64,000 nt of DNA. Origin: RUG563 sp045589355. Its GTDB lineage: Bacteria; Bacillota; Clostridia; Christensenellales; Aristaeellaceae. The stretch lies in contig JAZNOW010000074.1 in NCBI GenBank assembly GCA_045589355.1, forward strand, positions 1 to 64,000. Reading direction: 5' to 3'. Below are positions 24,249-32,269 of the stretch, piece by piece. A program made the translations under genes and the position numbers. Position 1 is the first letter of the stretch, and every line of letters starts with the position of its first letter. The notes under the pieces are model-generated. The model was not told the DNA's origin and ran no database searches. It saw only the letters and a list, made by a program, of their open reading frames with translations.

Positions 24249-25679
24249 ATGTATGATGTTGCCATCATCGGCTGCGGCGTGATCGGCGCTGCTGCCGCCT
24301 TCGAATTATCCAAATACAAGCTGAACATTGCCGTTCTGGAAAAAGAAAACGACGTGGCCATGGGCGCCTCCCGTGCCAACAGCGCCATCATCCACGCCGG
24401 TTACGACCCCGAACCCGGTACCATGATGGCCCGGCTCAACGTGCAGGGCTGTGCCATGGCGGAACAGCTGTGCAAAGACCTGTCCGTTCCTTATGAAAAG
24501 ATCGGCTCTTTGGTGCTGGCCTTTTCCGAAAGCGAAATGGAAACGGTGAACATGCTGTATGACCGGGGTGTAAAAAACGGCGTGCCGGATATGCGTATCC
24601 TTTCCAAAGAAGAAGTGCTTCAGATGGAACCGGAAGTAAGCCACGAAGTGACGGGCGCTTTGTATGCCCCCTCCGCCGGCATTGTGGGCCCCTGGGAATA
24701 CACCATTGCTTTTGCCGAAGTGGCGGTGCAAAACGGCGTGGAAATGAAGCTGCGCACCCGGGTGGAAAATATCGAATGGGCCGGGGATCATTATGTGATC
24801 CATACCAATAAAGGCAATGTGGAAGCAAAATACATCGTCAACGCCGCCGGCGTAAACAGCGGCCGCATCCACGAAATGGTGGCGGAAAAAACCTTTGAAA
24901 TCCGGCCCAACCGGGGCGAATACTATGTGATGGACAAGTGTGAAGTAACCAGGGCAAAGCACACCCTCTTCCAGTGCCCCAACGAAAACGGCAAAGGCGT
25001 ATTGGTTTCCCCCACCGTGGGCGGCAACCTGATCGTGGGCCCCAATGCGGAAGGTGTATCCGGCGAAAACGATACCCACAACACCTTTTCCGGCATGGCT
25101 TTTGTGCAGAAGATGGCGGCCAAAAGCGTGCCCACCATCAATTACCGCAATTCCATCCGCAATTTTGCCGGTGTACGCGCCAACCTGAACAAGGACGAAT
25201 TCCAGATCGGCGTGGCGGCAAAGCAGTTCATTGATCTGGCGGGCATCAAATCCCCCGGCCTTTCTTCCGCTCCGGCCATTGCGCTGGAATGTGTGCAGCT
25301 GCTGCAAGGCGAAGGGCTGATGATGGAAAAGAAAGAAAACCCCGTCACCACCCGCAAGCATATCCACTTCCGCAAGCTTTCCGCGGAAGAAAAGCAGAAG
25401 GTGATCGCCGAAAACCCGCTGTACGGCCGGGTGATCTGCCGGTGCGAAACCATCACCGAAGGAGAAATTGTGGACGCCATCCATTCTCCCATCCCTCCCT
25501 GCTCCATTGACGGTATCAAGCGCCGTGCCGGCAGCGGCCTGGGCCGGTGCCAGGGCGGCTTCTGCGGTCCCCGGGTGCTGGATATTCTGGCCCGGGAGCT
25601 GAAGGTAAGCCCCCTGGATATCCTGCAGGATAAGGACGGCAGCTTCATTCTGATGAACGAAACGAAAAAGGAGGTGTAA
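24249..25679 (+). CDS. GlpA-like FAD oxidoreductase with [2Fe-2S] domain (glycerol-3-phosphate dehydrogenase type)
   Basis: A 476-residue flavoprotein. The FAD-binding Rossmann motif IIGCGVIGAAAAFELSK is at residues 5-21, a DAO-type domain spans to about 370, and ANSAIIHAGYDPEPGT matches the glycerol-3-phosphate/2-hydroxyglutarate dehydrogenase family. A BFD-like [2Fe-2S] domain at about 395-450 has CRCETITEGE and GRCQGGFCGP cysteines. It would oxidise sn-glycerol 3-phosphate to dihydroxyacetone phosphate, passing electrons to the partner flavoprotein. The start is moved in from 24168 to ATG24249, where GAAAGGAAGG precedes. It is first in a five-gene operon. L-2-hydroxyglutarate as substrate cannot be excluded. 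Confidence 0.87.
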   Translation: MYDVAIIGCGVIGAAAAFELSKYKLNIAVLEKENDVAMGASRANSAIIHAGYDPEPGTMMARLNVQGCAMAEQLCKDLSVPYEKIGSLVLAFSESEMETVNMLYDRGVKNGVPDMRILSKEEVLQMEPEVSHEVTGALYAPSAGIVGPWEYTIAFAEVAVQNGVEMKLRTRVENIEWAGDHYVIHTNKGNVEAKYIVNAAGVNSGRIHEMVAEKTFEIRPNRGEYYVMDKCEVTRAKHTLFQCPNENGKGVLVSPTVGGNLIVGPNAEGVSGENDTHNTFSGMAFVQKMAAKSVPTINYRNSIRNFAGVRANLNKDEFQIGVAAKQFIDLAGIKSPGLSSAPAIALECVQLLQGEGLMMEKKENPVTTRKHIHFRKLSAEEKQKVIAENPLYGRVICRCETITEGEIVDAIHSPIPPCSIDGIKRRAGSGLGRCQGGFCGPRVLDILARELKVSPLDILQDKDGSFILMNETKKEV

Positions 25680-25683
25680 CGCC

Positions 25684-26940
25684 ATGCTGTATGATCTGAT
25701 CGTAGTGGGCGGCGGCCCGGCCGGCCTGGCGGCTGCAAACAGCGCTTATGAAAAAGGCCTGCGCAACATCCTCATTGTGGAACGCGACAAGGAACTGGGC
25801 GGCATTCTCAACCAGTGCATCCACAACGGCTTTGGCCTGCACCGCTTCAAGGAAGAACTGACCGGCCCGGAATATGCCCACCGGTTCATTGAAATGCTGA
25901 AGGATACCTCCGTGCAGGTGATGTGCGATACCATGGTGCTCACCGTCACCGAAAATAAGGAAGTACACGTCATCAACACCGAAAAGGGCTATCAGGTGCT
26001 TCAGGCAAAGGCCGTCATCCTGTCCATGGGCTGCCGGGAACGCACCCGGGGCGCCATTGCCATTCCCGGTGCCCGTCCCGCCGGTGTGTTCACCGCCGGC
26101 AGCGCCCAGCGGTACCTGAACATGGAAGGGTACATGGTGGGCAAGCGGGTGGTGATCCTGGGCAGCGGCGACATCGGCCTTATCATGGCCCGGCGCATGA
26201 CACTGGAAGGGGCCAAAGTGCTGGCCTGCGTGGAAGTAATGCCCTATTCCGGCGGCCTGATGCGCAATATCGTCCAGTGCCTGCAGGATTACGATATTCC
26301 CCTCTATCTTTCCCACACCGTCACCGATATTCAGCAAAAGGATGGACGCTTGTCCCATGTGACGGTGTCCAAAGTGGACGATAACCGCAACCCCATCCCC
26401 GGCACTGAAATGGAATTCGACTGCGACACGCTGCTGCTTTCCGTGGGCCTGATCCCGGAAAACGAATTGACCAAAGGCGCCGGCATCCGCATGGATGGGC
26501 GCACCAACGGCGCCGTTGTCTTTGAAAACATGGAAACCTCCATCCCCGGCGTGTTTGCCTGCGGCAATGTGGTGCATGTGCATGACCTGGTGGACTATGT
26601 GTCCCAGGAAAGCGAAAAAGCCGGCGCCGCCGCGGCGGATTTTGTGCTGAACCCCAGGGAAGATTCTCCTGCCATCCAGCTGAAAAACGGAAACGGCGTC
26701 AGCTACACCGTGCCCCAGCAGGTGCGCGTTCCCCGCATTGAAAAAAGCCTGGAAGTATTCTTCCGGGTGCGCCAGGTATTTGGCGAAAGCGTGATCGAAG
26801 TGAAGGACGGGGAAAACCTTGTCTGTTCCTTCAAGCGCGAGTATATGACCCCCGGCGAAATGCAGCAGATCAAGCTGCCCCGGGTCCTTCTGGACAAGGC
26901 AACGGGCGATACCCTTGAAATCAGCGTGAAGGAGGCATAA
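25684..26940 (+). CDS. FAD/NAD(P)-binding oxidoreductase, partner subunit
   Basis: A 418-residue protein with an FAD motif LIVVGGGPAGLAAANSA (about 4-20), a central NAD(P) motif VVILGSGDIGLIMARRM (about 156-172), and an active-site-like CIHNGFG. It resembles the GlpB/HcnB-type subunits that accompany GlpA-like flavoproteins in clostridia and would link substrate oxidation to NAD or a quinone/ferredoxin pool. GGAGG overlaps the upstream stop region, and only 4 bp separate the genes. A C-terminal extension (about 330-418) may contact DUF1667. The pair plus DUF1667 forms a recurrent three-gene module in anaerobes, which I recall rather than verified. Confidence 0.87.
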   Translation: MLYDLIVVGGGPAGLAAANSAYEKGLRNILIVERDKELGGILNQCIHNGFGLHRFKEELTGPEYAHRFIEMLKDTSVQVMCDTMVLTVTENKEVHVINTEKGYQVLQAKAVILSMGCRERTRGAIAIPGARPAGVFTAGSAQRYLNMEGYMVGKRVVILGSGDIGLIMARRMTLEGAKVLACVEVMPYSGGLMRNIVQCLQDYDIPLYLSHTVTDIQQKDGRLSHVTVSKVDDNRNPIPGTEMEFDCDTLLLSVGLIPENELTKGAGIRMDGRTNGAVVFENMETSIPGVFACGNVVHVHDLVDYVSQESEKAGAAAADFVLNPREDSPAIQLKNGNGVSYTVPQQVRVPRIEKSLEVFFRVRQVFGESVIEVKDGENLVCSFKREYMTPGEMQQIKLPRVLLDKATGDTLEISVKEA

Positions 26941-26944
26941 GGCC

Positions 26945-27289
26945 ATGAAAGAGTTGGTTTGCATTGTATGCCCCAAGGGCTGCAGGCTGCGCGTGGACGA
27001 AGAAAACGGTTATCTGGTTTCCGGCAACAGCTGCATCCGCGGCGCCGAATACGGCAAAAACGAAATTCTCAACCCCACCCGGGTACTCACTTCCACCGTA
27101 AAAATGGAAGGCGGCCTCTATCGCCGCTGCCCCGTGAAAACAAACAAGGCCATCCCCAAGGGAAAACTGTTTGACGTAATGGGCGCCCTGAACGAAGTTA
27201 CCCTTTCCTCCCCGGTCACTGTGGGCCAGGTGGTTCTGGAAAATGTATGCGGCACCGGCGCCGATGTGATTGCCACCAAAGCCCTGTAA
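26945..27289 (+). CDS. DUF1667 domain protein
   Basis: A 114-residue protein with the DUF1667 pattern: C6-x2-C9-x3-C13 (VCIVCPKGCRLRV) and C30 in GNSCIRG, a likely Fe-S cluster ligand set. The middle has NPTRVLTSTVKMEGG and RCPVKTNKAIPKGK, resembling the MopB-like cap of formate dehydrogenase N-termini. It would be a small electron-transfer or maturation subunit of the two upstream flavoproteins. The gap to the previous stop is 4 bp, and AAGGAGGC serves as ribosome binding site. Function is inferred from position. Confidence 0.85.
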   Translation: MKELVCIVCPKGCRLRVDEENGYLVSGNSCIRGAEYGKNEILNPTRVLTSTVKMEGGLYRRCPVKTNKAIPKGKLFDVMGALNEVTLSSPVTVGQVVLENVCGTGADVIATKAL

Positions 27290-27299
27290 GGAGCATTTC

Positions 27300-28103
27300 A
27301 TGGAAATGAAAGATACCTTCCGCAGCAAAAAGCTGTACCTGTTGGACATGGACGGCACACTGTACCTGGATGAAAACGTATTCCCCCATTGCCTGGATTT
27401 TCTGAACGCCATCCGGGCACGGGGCGGCCGTTACCTGTTCCTCACCAACAATTCCTCCAAATCCGTTTCCAGGTATGTGGAAAAAATGGAACGGCTGCAC
27501 CTGCCTGCGGTAAAAGAAGATTTCTTCACCTCCACCGACGCCGCCTGTGCTTACCTGCGGCAAAAGGGCGGCTACAAAAAAATCTACGCCCTGGGCACCG
27601 TTTCCTTCAAGGAACAGCTGCAGACAGCCGGCTTCCCCATCACGGATCAATTGGAAGCAGATATCGACTGCCTGCTGATGGGCTATGATACCGAGCTTAC
27701 CTACCGTAAGCTGGAGGATGCCTGCATTTTGCTGGGCCGGGGGGTGGATTACCTGGCCACCAACCCGGACTGGGTGTGCCCCACCGCCTACGGCTCCGCG
27801 CCGGACTGCGGCTCCTTTGCCCAGATGATCGAACATGCCACCGGCAGGCTGCCCTATTTCATCGGCAAGCCCCGGCCTGCCATTGCGGAGCTGGCCATGG
27901 AAAAGATGGGCTGCAGCAAGGAAGAAACAGTGCTCATTGGCGACAGGCTCTATACCGATATTGCCTGCGGCGTCAACGCCGGCATCACCACCTGCCTGGT
28001 GCTCAGCGGCGAAGCCACCCTGAAGGACCTGGAAGAAAGCAACGTGAAGCCCACCTTCGTCTGCCGGGACATTGCAGAAATTTACGGCTACATCAAGGAA
28101 TGA
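27300..28103 (+). CDS. HAD-IIA family phosphatase (NagD/phosphoglycolate-type)
   Basis: A 267-residue HAD hydrolase. Motif I is LLDMDGTLYLDE (about 15-26), motif II LTNNSSKS (about 55-62), and motifs III/IV IGKPRPAIAELAMEKMG and GDRLYTDIACGVNAG. The C2A cap is typical of NagD/AraL-like enzymes that dephosphorylate small metabolites such as glycerol 3-phosphate, phosphoglycolate or sugar phosphates. The track of the frame starts earlier, but ATG27300 has GTAAGGAG 7 nt upstream. Position in the operon suggests glycerol phosphate or a toxic side product as substrate; this is an inference. Confidence 0.87.
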   Translation: MEMKDTFRSKKLYLLDMDGTLYLDENVFPHCLDFLNAIRARGGRYLFLTNNSSKSVSRYVEKMERLHLPAVKEDFFTSTDAACAYLRQKGGYKKIYALGTVSFKEQLQTAGFPITDQLEADIDCLLMGYDTELTYRKLEDACILLGRGVDYLATNPDWVCPTAYGSAPDCGSFAQMIEHATGRLPYFIGKPRPAIAELAMEKMGCSKEETVLIGDRLYTDIACGVNAGITTCLVLSGEATLKDLEESNVKPTFVCRDIAEIYGYIKE

Positions 28104-28115
28104 GGTGTTTTTTCC

Positions 28116-28841
28116 ATGAACCGGCCCCTTCTTTTTTCCCATCCCAACAAAGCGCACCTGATCGCCCACCGGGGTCTTTCCGGCCTTGAAACGGAAAACA
28201 CCGCCGCCGCGTTTGTGGCCGCCGGCCAGCACCCCTACTTCGGTATCGAAACCGACGTGCACAAAACCCGGGACGGCCGGTTCATCATCATCCACGACGA
28301 TGATACCCTCCGTGTTTCCGGGGAAAGCCACATCGTGGAAGAAACGGATTTTGACCGTCTTCGTGCCCTGTGCCTGAAGGATAAAGCAACCGGCATCGTC
28401 CGGCGCGATCTGGTCCTGCCCACGCTTTCGGAATACATCCGCATCCTCAAGCACTATCAAAAGCACGCGGTGCTGGAAATCAAAAACCCCATGGAAAGGG
28501 CGGATATCGAAAACATCATCCGCATCATCCGGGAAGAAGAATATCTGCCCTGCACCACCTTTATCTCCTTTGACTTTCAGAACATGCTGCACATCCGTTC
28601 CCTCCTGCCTCATCAATCCGCTCAATTTCTCATGGAACAGTGGGAGGACAACCTGCCCGAAAAACTGGCAGAGCACCGGCTTGACCTGGACATTTATTTC
28701 AAACGCCTCACGAAAGAGCGGGTGGAAAAGCTGCACGAAAAGGGCACTAAAGTGAATGTGTGGACGGTGGACAGCCCGGAAGACGCCGCTTTTCTTTGCG
28801 AACTTGGCGTGGATCAGATCACCAGCAATATCCTTTTGTAA
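28116..28841 (+). CDS. Glycerophosphodiester phosphodiesterase
   Basis: A 241-residue GDPD-family TIM barrel. LIAHRGLSGLETENTAAAF (about 12-30) gives the catalytic His-Arg and Glu, GIETDVHKTRDGRFIIIHDD (about 45-64) the metal Glu/Asp and second catalytic His, and VWTVDSPEDAAFLCELGVDQITSN the conserved C-terminus. It releases sn-glycerol 3-phosphate from deacylated phospholipids or teichoic acid units. There is no signal peptide, so its substrate must be imported or cytosolic. It completes a route with the upstream GlpA-like enzymes: phosphodiester to glycerol 3-phosphate to dihydroxyacetone phosphate. Confidence 0.92.
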   Translation: MNRPLLFSHPNKAHLIAHRGLSGLETENTAAAFVAAGQHPYFGIETDVHKTRDGRFIIIHDDDTLRVSGESHIVEETDFDRLRALCLKDKATGIVRRDLVLPTLSEYIRILKHYQKHAVLEIKNPMERADIENIIRIIREEEYLPCTTFISFDFQNMLHIRSLLPHQSAQFLMEQWEDNLPEKLAEHRLDLDIYFKRLTKERVEKLHEKGTKVNVWTVDSPEDAAFLCELGVDQITSNILL

Positions 28842-28857
28842 TTTCGGCAAATTTCCC

Positions 28858-28887
28858 TTGACAGGCCGGCGAAAATGGCGTTATAAT
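28858..28887 (+). promoter_or_regulatory. thrS promoter
   Basis: A perfect TTGACA (28858-28863), 18-bp spacer and a perfect TATAAT (28882-28887), starting 17 bp after the GDPD stop. Confidence 0.8.
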
Positions 28888-28894
28888 ACATCCA

Positions 28895-29122
28895 TCTTTC
28901 AGAATGACGGAAGACATGTTTTCCGGCCTGTCTTTTTCAGAGAGTGTGCGGTTGGTGCAAGCACATAAAAGAACCCGGAAAAAACCACTTCCCGACTGAG
29001 GATCGCCGGACGCTCGTTATGCGTCATAAGCGGCCTGATCATCAGGCAACAAGGGTGGAACCGCGGGCGAAAATGCAATTCACGCTCGTCCCTTCATGAA
29101 AATGAATGGGGCGGGCGTTTTT
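28895..29122 (+). promoter_or_regulatory. T-box riboswitch (threonine) with terminator
   Basis: The T-box core AAGGGTGGAACCGCG lies at 29051-29065, the diagnostic antiterminator bulge that pairs with uncharged tRNA ends. Stem I includes AGAGAG and GGTTGGTGCAAG (about 28940-28960), and its closing GGAAG/CTTCC arms flank a specifier loop with ACC (28984-28986) followed by A. ACC is a threonine codon, matching thrS. A terminator follows: stem 29083-29097 with 29102-29117 and five T. Uncharged tRNA-Thr would favour antitermination. Confidence 0.93.
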
Positions 29123-29158
29123 CTATGCTCCCCCAGAAAATGAACGGAGGAAAACCCC

Positions 29159-31099
29159 ATGATCATCACTCTCAAAAACGGAGCCCGGGAATTTGAAAAC
29201 GGCATGAACGCCCTGGATATCGCAGGGCAGCTGAGCCAGGATCTTAAAAAGCAGGCCCTCTGCGCCCGTGTAAACGGCGAAATCTGGGAACTGGTCAAGC
29301 CCATCCACCAGGACTGCACCCTGGAAATCCTCACCTTCGAAGATGACGACGCCAAGAAGGTGCTGCGCCACACCGCTTCCCACGTGCTGGCCCAGGCCGT
29401 GAAAAAGCTGCGTCCCGACGCCAAGCTGGCCATCGGTCCCGCCATCGATAACGGCTTCTATTACGATTTTGACGTAGAAGAGCCCTTCACCCCCGATTTC
29501 CTTGCCGCTGTGGAAAAGGAAATGAAGAACATCATCAAAAAGAACGACCGTCTGGAACGCTTTGAACTGCCCCGGAATGAAGCCATTGCTTTCATGGAAG
29601 AAAAGGGCGAACCCTATAAGGTAGAACTGATCCGGGACCTGCCCGAAGACGCCGTCATCTCTTTCTATAAGCAGGGCGACTTTGTGGACCTGTGCGCCGG
29701 CCCCCATCTGCCCTCCACCGGCAAAGTGAAGGCCTATAAGCTCACCTCCATCGCCGGCGCTTACTGGCGCGGCAGCGAAAAGAATAAGATGCTCCAGCGC
29801 ATCTACGGCACCGCTTTCTTTGCCAAGGAAGACCTGGACACCTACCTCAAGGCCCAGGAAGAAGCCCTGAAGCGGGACCATAACAAGCTGGGCCGCGAAC
29901 TGGAATACTTCACCACCGTGGACGAGATCGGCCAGGGCCTGCCCATCCTGCTTCCCAAGGGCAGCCGCGTTATTCAGCTGCTTCAGCGCTGGGTGGAAGA
30001 TACGGAACAGAAAAAGGGCTACCTTCTCACCAAAACACCCCTCATGGCCAAGCGCGAGCTGTACAAAATCTCCGGCCACTGGGATCATTACCTGGACGGC
30101 ATGTTCATCCTGGGCGATCCCTATGACGAAGAAAAGGAATGCTTCGCCCTCCGCCCCATGACCTGCCCCTTCCAGTACCAGGTGTACCTGAACCGTCAGC
30201 GCTCCTACCGCGATCTGCCCATGCGTCTTGGCGAAACCTCTACCCTCTTCCGCAATGAAGATTCCGGCGAAATGCACGGCCTTATCCGTGTGCGCCAGTT
30301 CACCATTTCCGAAGGCCATCTGGTGCTGCGCCCCGATCAATTGGAAGAAGAATTCAAGGGCTGCCTGGAACTGGCCAAGTATATGCTGAGCACCGTGGGC
30401 ATGCTGGAAAACTGCACCTTCCGCTTCTCCCAGTGGGATCCGGAAAACCCCAAGGGCAAGTATGAAGGCACCAAGGAACAGTGGGAAGAAGCTCAGGCCG
30501 TGATGGGCAAGATCCTGGACAATCTGGGCGTCAATTACTCCATCGGCATTGACGAAGCCGCTTTCTACGGCCCCAAGCTGGACATCCAGTACAAGAACGT
30601 TTTCGGCAAGGAAGACACCATCGTCACCATCCAGATCGACATGCTGCTGGCTGAAAAGTTCGGCATGGAATATGTGGACGCCGACGGCCAGAAGAAGCGC
30701 CCCTACATCATCCACCGCACTTCCCTCGGCTGCTACGAACGCACCCTGGCCTACCTCATCGAACGGTACGCCGGTGCCTTCCCCCTGTGGCTGGCCCCCG
30801 AACAGGTGCGCGTGCTGACCATCACCGACCGGGCCGACGAAGCTGCCCTGAAGGTGCAGGCCGCCCTGCAGGAAAAGGGCATGCGCGCGGAAGTGGACCT
30901 GCGCAACGAAAAAATCGGCTTCAAGGTCCGCGAAGCCGTCACCCAGAAGATCCCCTACATGCTGGTGCTGGGTGACAAGGAAGTGGAAGAAGGCACCGTG
31001 AACGTGCGTACCCGCAAGGGCGAAGTGATCGGTACCATGAAGCTGGAAGAAGCCATTGCCCTCTTCCAGGAAGAAATCGACACCAAGGCCATCAAGTAA
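29159..31099 (+). CDS. thrS: Threonyl-tRNA synthetase
   Basis: A 646-residue class II synthetase. The TGS domain spans about 1-60, the editing domain has HTASHVLAQAV (about 72-82), and the catalytic core about 240-535. Zinc ligands appear as Cys in RPMTCPFQYQ, His in SEGHLVLRP and His in IIHRTSLGCYERT. The anticodon-binding domain (about 540-640) includes FPLWLAPEQVRVLTI. Motif 2 departs from common ThrRS: GLIRVRQFTISEGH replaces the usual RVRGFTQDDAH. The overall domain set is complete, so it is expected to be functional. Ribosome binding site GGAGG. Regulated by the preceding T-box. Confidence 0.96.
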   Translation: MIITLKNGAREFENGMNALDIAGQLSQDLKKQALCARVNGEIWELVKPIHQDCTLEILTFEDDDAKKVLRHTASHVLAQAVKKLRPDAKLAIGPAIDNGFYYDFDVEEPFTPDFLAAVEKEMKNIIKKNDRLERFELPRNEAIAFMEEKGEPYKVELIRDLPEDAVISFYKQGDFVDLCAGPHLPSTGKVKAYKLTSIAGAYWRGSEKNKMLQRIYGTAFFAKEDLDTYLKAQEEALKRDHNKLGRELEYFTTVDEIGQGLPILLPKGSRVIQLLQRWVEDTEQKKGYLLTKTPLMAKRELYKISGHWDHYLDGMFILGDPYDEEKECFALRPMTCPFQYQVYLNRQRSYRDLPMRLGETSTLFRNEDSGEMHGLIRVRQFTISEGHLVLRPDQLEEEFKGCLELAKYMLSTVGMLENCTFRFSQWDPENPKGKYEGTKEQWEEAQAVMGKILDNLGVNYSIGIDEAAFYGPKLDIQYKNVFGKEDTIVTIQIDMLLAEKFGMEYVDADGQKKRPYIIHRTSLGCYERTLAYLIERYAGAFPLWLAPEQVRVLTITDRADEAALKVQAALQEKGMRAEVDLRNEKIGFKVREAVTQKIPYMLVLGDKEVEEGTVNVRTRKGEVIGTMKLEEAIALFQEEIDTKAIK

Positions 31100-31110
31100 T
31101 TGTTCCTGCC

Positions 31111-31147
31111 GGGGAGGTACTTTTGAAAAGGAAGGTACCTCCCCTTT
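31111..31147 (+). terminator. Terminator after thrS
   Basis: A perfect 10-bp stem GGGGAGGTAC/GTACCTCCCC (31111-31120, 31135-31144) with a 14-nt loop, followed by only TTT before C residues, so it is weaker than average. Confidence 0.6.
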
Positions 31148-31228
31148 CCCCTTCCGGATGCCGGAATGCATGGGCGTTTTCAGCCGCAGGAGGCAGAAAA
31201 GCCCTTATTGATTCATTGTGGAGAAACT

Positions 31229-32140
31229 ATGAAAAAGCTTTTTTGTTTGCTGCTGGCGGTATGCCTGGTTTTGCCCGGCGCTGCCGCCGTGGCGGAAGAG
31301 GTGCATGTGGTCGCCTCCTTTTACCCCGTTTACATCTTCGCCGGGAACCTGCTTCAGGATATCCCCGGCGTATCCCTTTCCTGCATGACCGCCCCTTCCA
31401 CCGGCTGCCTGCATGATTACCAGCTGGTCACCAGGGATATGCGGCTGCTTTCCAATGCCGATGCGCTGATCATCGGCGGCGCCGGCATGGAAGCATTCCT
31501 GCCGGACGTGCTCCATCAGCTGCCAGATTTACCGGTTGTGGATTGCTCGGAAGGCATTGAGCTGATCTGCGCCCACGAAGAACACCATCACGACCACGGC
31601 CATGGCCATGAGCACGAAGCGGAAGAAGAATACAACGCCCACATCTGGCTGGCCCCCGGAAATGCCATTCAGATGGTGAGAAACATGGAAAAACGGCTGA
31701 TCGAACTGATGCCGGAGCATGCGGAACAGATTGCCGAAAACGCATCGGCTTACGTTGCCCGTCTGGAAGAATTGAATGCTTATCTTTCCGACAGCCTCAT
31801 GGCCGCCTCTTCCCGGAAAATCGTCACCTTCCACGATGCCTTCCCCTACTTCGCCAAAGCCTATGGGCTGGAAATTGTGGCGGTGGTTTCGCTGGAACCG
31901 GAAGAGCCCCTGTCCCCCAGGATGCTGACGGAAGTGGTGCACATCGTACAGGAAGCAGGCAACCCGCCCCTCTTTGCGGAGCCCCAGTACAAGAACGCCG
32001 CTTTGGAAGCCATCAGCCGGGAAACCGGCGCGCCCGTGTACCTGCTGGATCCCATGGTCACCGGCGACGGCAGCCTTACTGCTTATGAAGACGTGATGGT
32101 CAGGAACCTGCATACCCTGCTGGAAGCTTTGGAAAAATAA
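31229..32140 (+). CDS. Zinc/manganese ABC transporter substrate-binding protein (ZnuA-like), orphan
   Basis: A 303-residue cluster A-I binding protein. It has a signal peptide (about 1-21, LFCLLLAVCLVLPGAAAVA), then VVASFYPVYIFAGNLL, a His-rich metal-collecting loop (HEEHHHDHGHGHEHE, about 118-132), HIWLAP (metal His), FHDAFPYFAKAYGLEI (metal His) and a final FAEPQYKNAALEAIS. No lipobox Cys is seen at the signal cleavage site, so it may be membrane-tethered by its signal or released. Neither the permease nor ATPase gene adjoins it. The frame extends to 31166, but ATG31229 has GTGGAGA. Zinc is favoured by the His loop. Confidence 0.87.
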   Translation: MKKLFCLLLAVCLVLPGAAAVAEEVHVVASFYPVYIFAGNLLQDIPGVSLSCMTAPSTGCLHDYQLVTRDMRLLSNADALIIGGAGMEAFLPDVLHQLPDLPVVDCSEGIELICAHEEHHHDHGHGHEHEAEEEYNAHIWLAPGNAIQMVRNMEKRLIELMPEHAEQIAENASAYVARLEELNAYLSDSLMAASSRKIVTFHDAFPYFAKAYGLEIVAVVSLEPEEPLSPRMLTEVVHIVQEAGNPPLFAEPQYKNAALEAISRETGAPVYLLDPMVTGDGSLTAYEDVMVRNLHTLLEALEK

Positions 32141-32150
32141 CGCGCTTTTT

Positions 32151-32188
32151 CGTCCTCTTTGCAAAAGATGCAAGGAGGGCGTTTTTTT
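32151..32188 (+). terminator. Terminator after the zinc-binding protein gene
   Basis: A 12-bp stem including two G-T pairs (32151-32162 with 32170-32181), 7-nt loop, then seven T. Confidence 0.85.
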
Positions 32189-32269
32189 CTTTGTTTTTCT
32201 TGCAGGAGAAACAGGCTTTGCGTCGTATTCTTAAAAGACGCGCTTTTTTGGCCGTTAAGGAGGTTTTCC

